From contig NZ_PGER01000001.1 of NCBI RefSeq assembly GCF_002797935.1, positions 2,232,001 through 2,296,000 of the forward strand: 64,000 bases of DNA, given 5' to 3'. The notes under the pieces were generated by a model. The model was not told the origin of the DNA, made no database searches, and saw only the letters and a program-made list of their open reading frames with translations. The stretch comes from Flavobacterium sp. 1 (GTDB lineage: Bacteria; Bacteroidota; Bacteroidia; Flavobacteriales; Flavobacteriaceae). The translations under genes were made by a program, and so were the position numbers. This document shows, piece after piece, positions 42,819 to 50,467 of this stretch. Positions within the stretch are counted from its first letter, which is position 1. Every line of letters begins with the position of its first letter.

Positions 42819-44522
42819 TTACTTCATATTTTTCATATAATCAAACAAATCTTTGTACTCAGGAGGCATTTTATTTTCCAGGACTCTTCCGTCATAGATA
42901 TAAAGTTTCTTCATTTTAATCATGGAACTTGGTAAAGTAGTAATGTTTGTAAGTACCATATCCAAATTTTCCAGTTCTTCTAATCTATCCATTTCTTCTG
43001 GCAAAGTTGAAATTTCATTGGCTCCAATATTCAAACGTTTTAATTTTTTTAGTTCTAAAAGAACGGCTGGAAATTCAGTTAATTTATTCGAAAAAAGATC
43101 TAAGTCACTTAACTCTGTCAGTTTTGCCAGTTGATGAGATATTTTCTGGATGTTGCAGTTTTTCAGTGACAATTGCTCCAGCTTAGGAAATTTTGAAATC
43201 GCATCCGGAATTTCTGTTATTCCGATACTTATTTCCAAATGGGTAAGATTTTTTAAACGCTCTATTTCAGGAATCCATTCGCTGCCATTTTTATCAATCA
43301 ATTTGAGCGATGTTACCGCATCGGGGTGCAATAAGGCTTCCTGCAAAGTTATAGGCAGTGTGTTGAAATGTTCTTCTGTCATATCAGATGGTATATCCGC
43401 CGATGGATTCGGATTCATAGTAGGACGCACCACAAATACACCACCGCCTAAACGATTATCGCCCCGATCTTGCGCAGATTCCATAAATACCAATGAATTC
43501 TTGGTGCGAATAGTTGCAGGCAATTGAAAGGTGCGAAGCCCTAAATTATAAGCTGGTATCAAACTTGTTTTTTCTACATCTAAAATTTTGATCCTGAAAG
43601 TTTCACCTTTGGTTTTAAAACGGACATACGTAGTACCCAAAGATTCTCCCAAAACATAAATAGGAATAATACCCAACTTTGCTACACCTTGCAAGCCCGA
43701 AGAATACTTGGTTTTATATTTTTTGATGGCAAACTCGGGATTTAAACCCGTTCGCCAATGTAGAAAAGGGTTGGTATCGGTGGTTTCGAGCGAAATCATT
43801 TCTATCGAAGGTTCTGACTGTGGGAAGGTCTCTGTTTTTGGAATATCGGGCAGATAATAATCCTCACTACTATTCGTCGTTTTATTCTCTTGAAAACGAC
43901 GAATCATACGGCTGTCCTGTAATCCTGAAAGCAAAATGGAAACCTTGCCTTGGCGTTTGAAAATTATACCTGCTTGATGAAGATCGTCACCCGAAGACCT
44001 AAGGTCAATGAATTCTATATATTCGGATGAGGTGTATAATTGTATAAAAAGTTTTTCGAAATCTCTTTTTCCTAAATTCAAGTTTGAGTTGTGTATTTCA
44101 TCGTAAGGGAGAGCTTCTTTTTTTCCTGTTTCTAAAAAAGGAATGTACGATGTAGACCCGTAGAAACAGCCACTTCGACAAGAAAAGTTCAAGGGTGTTT
44201 TGAATCTAACAACATTGTTTCCTGTTTCATCCAGTAAAGAGTATGCTTTTCCTGTGGGCTTTGTGTTTTTTTCATATACTCTAAAAGGTCCCGTTTCGTC
44301 CAAATTTGAATAAACCATATATTTTTTTAAGGACGGGATATAAAAGTAACGCGGATAATACACACGCCCACGAAGCACAGAAGCCAATTCATACTTTTGG
44401 GATTGGCTTAAAATCGTATTGCGAAATAGGTATTTGTATTTTGAGGTGTTTTGGGCTTTCGCCACTAATATTCCGAGTAAAAATACTGGAATGAGTATAT
44501 AAAGTGCTGTCATTTTTATCAT
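42819..44522 (-). CDS. membrane-anchored leucine-rich repeat protein
   Basis: 567 residues. N-terminal anchor (LYILIPVFLLGILVAKA), a beta-rich region of about 370 residues (shared with the 394-residue paralogue) that ends RLGGGVFVVRPTMNPNPSADIPSDMTEEHF, and then leucine-rich repeats from about residue 400: SLKLIDKNGSEWIPEIERLKNLTHLEIS, KLEQLSLKNCNIQKI, ELSDLDLFSNKLTEFP, KLKRLNIGANEISTLPEEM, ELENLDMVLTNITTLPSSM. LRRs bind proteins, so it may recognise a partner. Starts 17 bases after the membrane-TPR gene stop. Confidence 0.75.
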   Translation of the reverse strand: MIKMTALYILIPVFLLGILVAKAQNTSKYKYLFRNTILSQSQKYELASVLRGRVYYPRYFYIPSLKKYMVYSNLDETGPFRVYEKNTKPTGKAYSLLDETGNNVVRFKTPLNFSCRSGCFYGSTSYIPFLETGKKEALPYDEIHNSNLNLGKRDFEKLFIQLYTSSEYIEFIDLRSSGDDLHQAGIIFKRQGKVSILLSGLQDSRMIRRFQENKTTNSSEDYYLPDIPKTETFPQSEPSIEMISLETTDTNPFLHWRTGLNPEFAIKKYKTKYSSGLQGVAKLGIIPIYVLGESLGTTYVRFKTKGETFRIKILDVEKTSLIPAYNLGLRTFQLPATIRTKNSLVFMESAQDRGDNRLGGGVFVVRPTMNPNPSADIPSDMTEEHFNTLPITLQEALLHPDAVTSLKLIDKNGSEWIPEIERLKNLTHLEISIGITEIPDAISKFPKLEQLSLKNCNIQKISHQLAKLTELSDLDLFSNKLTEFPAVLLELKKLKRLNIGANEISTLPEEMDRLEELENLDMVLTNITTLPSSMIKMKKLYIYDGRVLENKMPPEYKDLFDYMKNMK

Positions 44523-44539
44523 TTTTAATTTCTTTCGGA

Positions 44540-46477
44540 TTACTGTTCTACACTCATTTTTATAAAATCATGAGTTCCTTTACTTGCTAAAATAATATTC
44601 AGCGTTTCGGATTTATGCCCTAATTTTTTGGATTTTTCTGCCAATTCCAATGCTTTTTTGGGATCTTTTAATTTACAATACACTTCGGCTAGATTACATA
44701 CATAAGTACCCTCTTTTGGATAGGTTTCTATTGCTTTTTCAAAATAGGATTTGGATTCCTCGTAGCGCAGTTCCTCGTCCAATATGCATCCATACATATT
44801 ATAAATATGTGCCAATGCACCTGGTTCGTGCTTTGTTTTTGCAATAAAATAATCCTTTTTGGCATAGCAGGCATCAAACCCTTCTTTGTACCACAATAAT
44901 CTGGACGCTAAAAAATAAGCAAAGCCATATCTCGGGTCTAATGTTAATACTGCATCGCATTTTTCTTGTGCCAAAGCGTATTTTTTGTTTCCAACCAATG
45001 CCCAAGCTTCTTTCAAAAGGGTCTGTTTTTGCTCGTCTTCGCTTTCGTCGAGCAAATGATCCTGCATACTTTGTTTGCGGGCTTTATCAATTTGAATCTC
45101 CCAATCGGTAAACGCCATCGATTTTCCATTCGCGCTAAGCGTAAATTTCAAGTCGGTTTTTTTTGATGAGTTCTCAAAAACAAGGTCAAACAAAACAGGA
45201 CTTTCTCCATTCCCATCCGTTAGTTTTTGAATACATTGATAGAGATTTTGATAATTAATTCGTAAAGTCAACCAACGGTATAAATAATCGCCTCGATAAA
45301 CGATTTCTAGTTTTTTTGGTAAAAATCGCAACATGGTTAACTCTAAAGTTTCCTTCTCACTTTCGTATTCCTGAAAAGAAACATCAAACACATCCAAATA
45401 ATTATCGCCTTCAAGTCCCGAAATACTCATGTTCCAAGGAACTAATTTATTTTGTATTTGAAAGCGTTCTTCAATTCCCCCAGACCCTTTAATCGTTTCT
45501 ATCAAACCCGAAAAGGTTTTTGGGTTGTTATAATATTCGTGTGAATACCGATGGCGTTTTATTTTTTCATTTCGTACTTCTTCCGTAATTGAAGTTGGAA
45601 TACTGTTTATATGATTAATTAAAACAGTGTCGCTATTAAAAAGTTTTATCCCTCCATTGGCATGAATGTGAAGATTCAGGCGTTTGGTTTTCTTTCCTCT
45701 CAAAATTCCAGAAACATTTGTGGGGTATTTTTCTCGTTCCAGAATCATTTTCTCGAAAGGAAATGGCAATTCGATATCATAATATTTATCCTCCACAATC
45801 GAATACCAAGACATAAAAAATTTATTTGTACCAAAAGGCAAATGTATGGTATCGCTAAAAGCACTTTTTTCTAAATAATAATTTCTAGTACTGTTGTCTT
45901 CCATTTTTTTTAACTCTGCTTCCGAATAATAACAAGGAGCTTTTTCTAGTTTGATGTCTGACATGGTACGTTTTGAAGTGTTTACAAACTGTATGGCATC
46001 AATATGAGTAAGCAATTGGTTATCATAATCTACTTTCAGTGATACTTTTAGATAATTTACCACCATTTTTCTTTCCTGAAAATAAAAACGACCATATTTA
46101 AAAATATAATAAACAGTGGGAGTCCCAAGCAAAATCAACAACCATAATTGAAAATAAAGTCTATTGAAGATTCCCGTTTTTTGATAAACTACCAGTGTAT
46201 AAACTCCGTAATCGATAAACAGTAATAAGCCAAATATAAGGATGACTCCTGTCAAAAATTCAAAGGTTATTCGTTGACGATTTCTTGCATAATAATACCA
46301 ATACAAATAAGAAAAAAAAGAGATAAAAAGATTAAAAAACAAGGCTATCCCCATACCTAGAAAATAGTGCAATACATAAGTGATAACGGAGGCTATAAAA
46401 ATTAATGCTATTGGAAAAGCACTATCTCTACTAATATAGACTTCTTTTGTTTTTTGGTAAGAATTGTAATTTTTCAT
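44540..46477 (-). CDS. membrane protein with C-terminal TPR
   Basis: 645 residues. Four N-terminal membrane helices (about 20-42, 45-62, 70-92, 105-128), the middle domain NLHIHANGGIKLFNSDTVLINH shared with the 362-residue paralogue, a second soluble domain (about 350-490) and TPR at about 500-635 (AWALVGNKKYALAQEKCDAVLTLDPRYGFAYFLASRLLW; YGCILDEELRYEESKSYFEKAIETYPKEGTYVCNLAEVY). No catalytic motif seen. A scaffold for a membrane complex is an inference. Confidence 0.7.
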   Translation of the reverse strand: MKNYNSYQKTKEVYISRDSAFPIALIFIASVITYVLHYFLGMGIALFFNLFISFFSYLYWYYYARNRQRITFEFLTGVILIFGLLLFIDYGVYTLVVYQKTGIFNRLYFQLWLLILLGTPTVYYIFKYGRFYFQERKMVVNYLKVSLKVDYDNQLLTHIDAIQFVNTSKRTMSDIKLEKAPCYYSEAELKKMEDNSTRNYYLEKSAFSDTIHLPFGTNKFFMSWYSIVEDKYYDIELPFPFEKMILEREKYPTNVSGILRGKKTKRLNLHIHANGGIKLFNSDTVLINHINSIPTSITEEVRNEKIKRHRYSHEYYNNPKTFSGLIETIKGSGGIEERFQIQNKLVPWNMSISGLEGDNYLDVFDVSFQEYESEKETLELTMLRFLPKKLEIVYRGDYLYRWLTLRINYQNLYQCIQKLTDGNGESPVLFDLVFENSSKKTDLKFTLSANGKSMAFTDWEIQIDKARKQSMQDHLLDESEDEQKQTLLKEAWALVGNKKYALAQEKCDAVLTLDPRYGFAYFLASRLLWYKEGFDACYAKKDYFIAKTKHEPGALAHIYNMYGCILDEELRYEESKSYFEKAIETYPKEGTYVCNLAEVYCKLKDPKKALELAEKSKKLGHKSETLNIILASKGTHDFIKMSVEQ

Positions 46478-46512
46478 AATGAAAATAATATTTTTTTTAC
46501 TGGAGTATGTAA

Positions 46513-47670
46513 TTACTCTTCATCAGTTTCATATACCGTAGCATCAATAGCCAGTTTTTGTTGTGCTCTTTTAACAAAAACATTGTCTGACTCAGCACCT
46601 AATGCACGCTGAGTTGGAGTTAAATTTCCGTTGAGCCAAATCATTCTATCCTCATTATTGGCAATTTGATATTTTGTACTCAATCGATGAATTGCTTCTT
46701 GGTACACTTCCCAAACTACCGGATTCTTTTCCCCTTTTTGTTTTTCGATTAAAAAAGGCAAAGCCTCTTGCCAACCTAAATCAGCCAATGCTAAGATGGC
46801 AAAAGTTGGCCAGCCGGCATTTTCATCATTTTGTAAATAAGCAAGCGCTTCGGTATGATTTTTTTCCAGATACCATTTGGCATACAATATCTGATGCACA
46901 TAAATATTTTCTTTGTAATGCTTTAGTTTTTTTGCAATTGTATCATTCAAAAACGTAATCTTATCAATTGTAGCAGAATATAAAGTAAGCAGTAGTGCGA
47001 TAAAACCCGAAGCTTGATTCATTCCATAACTTCTTTTTTCGTTACTACTAAACGCATAAATTTCAAAAACAAGATTGGAAAATTGTTCCCTGTCCTCTTC
47101 CTTCAAAGAAGAGATAGCCTGAGCCAATTCCAATAATGTACTGCCATCTGGGTCTGCACTTGAGCTATTGTAGTGGTTGTCATTTTCTTTCGCATAATTT
47201 TTGACATAATCAAAAGAGGTTTCAAAAAACAAAATAACGGCTTGTTTAAACTTTGGGTTATAATAGGCTTTCGCTAATGCAAAAAGGGATTGCTCGTTTA
47301 CATACAATTGCTGAAAATATAAAAAATCTTCACCTTTCAAACAATCAGTGGCGTATCCTAAAACTTTATTAAATGCTTCCTCATCGTCCAGCGCAATCAT
47401 CACGTCATAGCGTCTGTCTATCATATAATCGGCAATAGCAATAATCTCATTTCGAAGATTTTCGTTTTTAGAAATGTGATAATCCTCTAAAGCCTGATTA
47501 AGGTAAATTTCTTTTATTTGATTTTTAAACACCTGAAAAGAATAAAAATCATCGGTATAGTCACTGCGATTATAGGAAGTTATTTTATCTATGATTGTCT
47601 TGTATTCATTTGGATGTTTTGAGGCAAAATCGGTTATTTCCTGCTCTATTTTAATTTGAAAATTTTTCAT
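46513..47670 (-). CDS. unrecognised 385-residue helical protein (HEAT-like)
   Basis: Almost all helix, with no signal peptide or membrane segment. Helix pairs with Leu/Ala spacing (SLFALAKAYYNPKFKQAVILFFETSFDYVKNY; GFIALLLTLYSATIDKITFLN; WPTFAILALADLGWQEALPFLIEKQKG) resemble HEAT repeats. Ends VKRAQQKLAIDATVYETDEE. Starts two bases after the 369-residue gene stop and lies 36 bases before the membrane-TPR gene. Adaptor or cytosolic partner (inference). Confidence 0.55.
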   Translation of the reverse strand: MKNFQIKIEQEITDFASKHPNEYKTIIDKITSYNRSDYTDDFYSFQVFKNQIKEIYLNQALEDYHISKNENLRNEIIAIADYMIDRRYDVMIALDDEEAFNKVLGYATDCLKGEDFLYFQQLYVNEQSLFALAKAYYNPKFKQAVILFFETSFDYVKNYAKENDNHYNSSSADPDGSTLLELAQAISSLKEEDREQFSNLVFEIYAFSSNEKRSYGMNQASGFIALLLTLYSATIDKITFLNDTIAKKLKHYKENIYVHQILYAKWYLEKNHTEALAYLQNDENAGWPTFAILALADLGWQEALPFLIEKQKGEKNPVVWEVYQEAIHRLSTKYQIANNEDRMIWLNGNLTPTQRALGAESDNVFVKRAQQKLAIDATVYETDEE

Positions 47671-47671
47671 C

Positions 47672-48781
47672 TTATTGCTTTGTATTAAAAATCAATTCTT
47701 TTATAGATTCCAAGGTAAACTCATCACTATTGGCAACTACTTTAGATTCCAAATATTGAGCATATTTATAGTTGTCCGATTGCTCTTCTTTTTCTATAAA
47801 AAAACCATCTACAGGATTCCCATTTTCTCCCAAATGGAGAGAGACCATTTTAGCATAATCGTTCTCCATTTTTATAAAGTAATAATCATTATCTCCATTT
47901 GCCAAAAAACGGGGAGTGAGCTGAATATTTATCGCTGAAAAAATCAGAGAAATATAACTACGATTGGAAATAAAATTTTCAACGTATAATTGTTCATTTA
48001 TTTCAAAATTATAGTGTTGCGTTAATTTAGTGCTGTTGTCATTGAAAAGAAAGTAACATATAAATCCTTTGCCTTTGTAAGGCTTAATTTTTTGAGACAA
48101 ACTGGCATTGCTGAATTGGTATTTAATAACTAATTTATCGGCTGTCTCATAAAGAACAGTTCCATTTTCATTGTCTTTAAATTCAACCGTTATGGTTCCA
48201 AATCTAAGTTCACGGTTATTGACTTCTTCATTATGAAAGTTTTGTTCATGAATTTTATAACCATTGGGTAACAGCACTATTTTAACTGCTTGAAGCACAC
48301 TTCCTATAATCATCCATAAATAGGTATATGTAATTTTGCCCTCTTCATAATATTCAGAAGCACAAAAATTCATTCCATTTACACTAATACTCTCCTTATG
48401 AATTAATCCTTGTAGAGGCATCTTGTTTTTATAAGTCGTTTTGCTCAATTGAACTTCGGCGGGGTTTTCAGAAGCAATTAAATCTAATAATGAATACGAA
48501 TAATGAGTCTTTAATTCTCCGTTTTCATAATAATCTATAAGCGGACTTCTGAATTCATGATAGTAAACAAAATACCCATCAAAAGGATTTCCATCTTTGT
48601 ATTTGCCAATTAAAGGTTTTTTGCCTTCTACAGTAATGAGGTAGTTTGTTGCTTCAACAAGTTTTCCTGCATTGTAAATGTGTTTGTATTCCATGTTTTC
48701 GTCAGAGGTAAGTGTCAATTCTCCCTCTCGCTGTCCAGCTTTATTTAGTTTTTCCTGATCATATTGGTATTGAAATTCCAT
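47672..48781 (-). CDS. unrecognised 369-residue protein with MORN-like motifs
   Basis: Beta-rich, no signal peptide. GKYKDGNPFDGYFVYYHEFRSPLIDYYENGELKTHYSY, YKNKMPLQGLIHKES and GENGNPVDGFFIEK resemble the YENGxxxG pattern of MORN/YwqK-type repeat proteins, degenerate here. The function is not known. The gene is between the beta-propeller-like gene (66 bases upstream) and the HEAT-like gene (2 bases downstream). Confidence 0.55.
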   Translation of the reverse strand: MEFQYQYDQEKLNKAGQREGELTLTSDENMEYKHIYNAGKLVEATNYLITVEGKKPLIGKYKDGNPFDGYFVYYHEFRSPLIDYYENGELKTHYSYSLLDLIASENPAEVQLSKTTYKNKMPLQGLIHKESISVNGMNFCASEYYEEGKITYTYLWMIIGSVLQAVKIVLLPNGYKIHEQNFHNEEVNNRELRFGTITVEFKDNENGTVLYETADKLVIKYQFSNASLSQKIKPYKGKGFICYFLFNDNSTKLTQHYNFEINEQLYVENFISNRSYISLIFSAINIQLTPRFLANGDNDYYFIKMENDYAKMVSLHLGENGNPVDGFFIEKEEQSDNYKYAQYLESKVVANSDEFTLESIKELIFNTKQ

Positions 48782-48846
48782 AATTTTGTTTTAGATTTTA
48801 CTAATTGTAACCACAAAAATTAGAATTAGTATTATTTTGATTTCTA

Positions 48847-50052
48847 TTATTTTAACCCTAAATCTATTTTAACAGACCAAACCATTCCGTTATCGCGATT
48901 GTGGCCATGATTTACATTTCCGAAAATTATAATTTCATTCAAATCTTCCAGTTTAAAACTTTGAGGATAGACTCCTTTTATATCTAAATAATATTCTTGA
49001 AATGATGGAATATCGCTTATAGAAAGTTGCAGGTCATCTATATTGAAATTCAAATATTGGATGTCTGCAGAAAAAATACCACTCGAAAAATGCACGTGGA
49101 GCAAGAATAACCCCGTGCCTTCGCCTATGCGTAATGTTTCTCCAATCAATAAACAATTGCTGTCTGTTCCTGAAACTATGGCGTGAATTTTATAGACTTC
49201 TGGAAAATCATATAAAATTTGAGTAAACGAAAGTATAGTTCCGCTAGCAGTAACTCTTCCAAACAAAGGGTCTTCGACAGCTCTGTCTGCATAAGTGTAA
49301 TCGATACCAGAAAACCAAACACCATCAGTAACCGTTATGCCGTTTTGTGTTTTATAATAAGGAGCTATTTTATTCAATGGCATCAAACCTTCCAGCCCAA
49401 AATGACCCAGCCCTTGATTCCAAATACGTTCTCCTTTAACCGAATACTTAGAAATGCCATGACTTTCTAAAACATAAAAATTCCCAAAATTTGAATCTAA
49501 AATCGATGCCGAAAAATAGCTTTGTTTTAGTGCTGGGTTTTCTGCATCTAAAAAGTCTTGACCCTCTTTTGTGATTTTAGTTTTCCATCTTTCTGGATAA
49601 AAATCATCGTGTCCTCCTGCAGGCACACATTGGTACCAATTGCCATTTATCAAAATAGCATCACCATTGGCACTTTCAATTTTGGTGATTTCGGTGCTGT
49701 AGCCTTTGTCAAATGTGCGGGATGTTAACAATTTATCTTCTTTGAATAAGGCTAATTTCGCCCCCCAATTCAAACTCGAATAACCACTGCCTAATAAATA
49801 GTTACCGTTCTCTAAACCATAAATACATTTCCATAATGTGCCTTTTTCAAAAATGTCTTTATAAATGGCAACTATTTTAACTCCCTCAAAATAAACAACA
49901 ACTTGCTCTATTGACTGATAATTTTCGGTTATCCAAATGTTTAATAAAGCAATATAAATGGCATCACAAGATGTAACTGATACGATTTGAACGCCATGCG
50001 GATTTTCGAATTCTGTTTTTAAATCAGTTGTATGTAATAGTGTCGATAACAT
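48847..50052 (-). CDS. unrecognised 401-residue protein, possible beta-propeller
   Basis: Strand-rich throughout with repeated blade-like parts: YGLENGNYLLGSGYSSLNWGAKLALFKEDKLLTSRTFDKG, VLESHGISKYSVKGERIWNQGLG, GETLRIGEGTGLFLLHVHFSSG, IFGNVNHGHNRDNGMVWSVKID. No signal peptide. First gene of the largest unit of the cluster, whose promoter lies only 13 bases before the ATG (a leader of a few bases, or a start further in). Confidence 0.55.
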   Translation of the reverse strand: MLSTLLHTTDLKTEFENPHGVQIVSVTSCDAIYIALLNIWITENYQSIEQVVVYFEGVKIVAIYKDIFEKGTLWKCIYGLENGNYLLGSGYSSLNWGAKLALFKEDKLLTSRTFDKGYSTEITKIESANGDAILINGNWYQCVPAGGHDDFYPERWKTKITKEGQDFLDAENPALKQSYFSASILDSNFGNFYVLESHGISKYSVKGERIWNQGLGHFGLEGLMPLNKIAPYYKTQNGITVTDGVWFSGIDYTYADRAVEDPLFGRVTASGTILSFTQILYDFPEVYKIHAIVSGTDSNCLLIGETLRIGEGTGLFLLHVHFSSGIFSADIQYLNFNIDDLQLSISDIPSFQEYYLDIKGVYPQSFKLEDLNEIIIFGNVNHGHNRDNGMVWSVKIDLGLK

Positions 50053-50065
50053 TCGTACTTTTTTT

Positions 50066-50115
50066 CAAAATTCGGGCTATTCCTTTTAATGGGTCTCACT
50101 ATTTATGATGATTTT
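50066..50115 (-). promoter_or_regulatory. promoter with variant palindromic operator
   Basis: TCACTATTTATGATGA (50096-50111) and TTTT, 22 bases on the minus strand, then GAATTTTG (50066-50073), a weaker -7 box that keeps TTTG. The distal half-site differs in the same way as at 32935. Expected to drive the seven-gene unit from 50052 leftwards. Confidence 0.65.
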
Positions 50116-50190
50116 ATAATGGATATACAAATAAAAACAGCACATTAAGTTAAGCTACATTTTTGCAATTAATTTGATTTTTAAATTCTT

Positions 50191-50274
50191 CAATGTTTTT
50201 TGTAATTTAAAGCAGGATGTCTTCTTTTTCGGTTGTACCAAATTTCAATATATTTAAAGATCTCCAATTTCATT
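50191..50274 (-). pseudogene. IS3-family transposase (OrfB) C-terminal remnant
   Basis: 28 codons: MKLEIFKYIEIWYNRKRRHP, then ALNYKKH and stop. This is the well-known end of IS3-group OrfB (IEIWYNRKRRHxALxY). A TAA lies three codons upstream, so only the tail of the gene survives. It marks the border of the accessory cluster. Confidence 0.8.
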
Positions 50275-50306
50275 TGTTCTTTAGAAATCATTTTGTTTCC
50301 AAAAAG

Positions 50307-50352
50307 AAAAACGCTTATAACAGATGTTTGAAATCCTGTTACAAGCGTTTTT
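50307..50352 (-). terminator. terminator of the DUF6055 gene
   Basis: AAAAACGCTTATAACAG (50307-50323) against CTGTTACAAGCGTTTTT (50336-50352): 17-bp stem with one G-U type mismatch and a 12-base loop; on the minus strand TTTTTCTTTTTGG follows. Confidence 0.85.
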
Positions 50353-50467
50353 TACTGTCTAAAAAATGATGCTAATCAAAATAAGCGGTGTTTTTCAATG
50401 ACATCCGCTTCTGCACGAGCATGATTATAGAACAAAACTAAAAAGCTAAAAAAGAAATATTTGCAGA

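Noticed and set aside
34509-50052. A standard type VI secretion locus
   Set aside because: No TssB/C sheath, Hcp, VgrG, ClpV or baseplate gene is recognisable; only loose membrane-protein and immunity-like hints exist.
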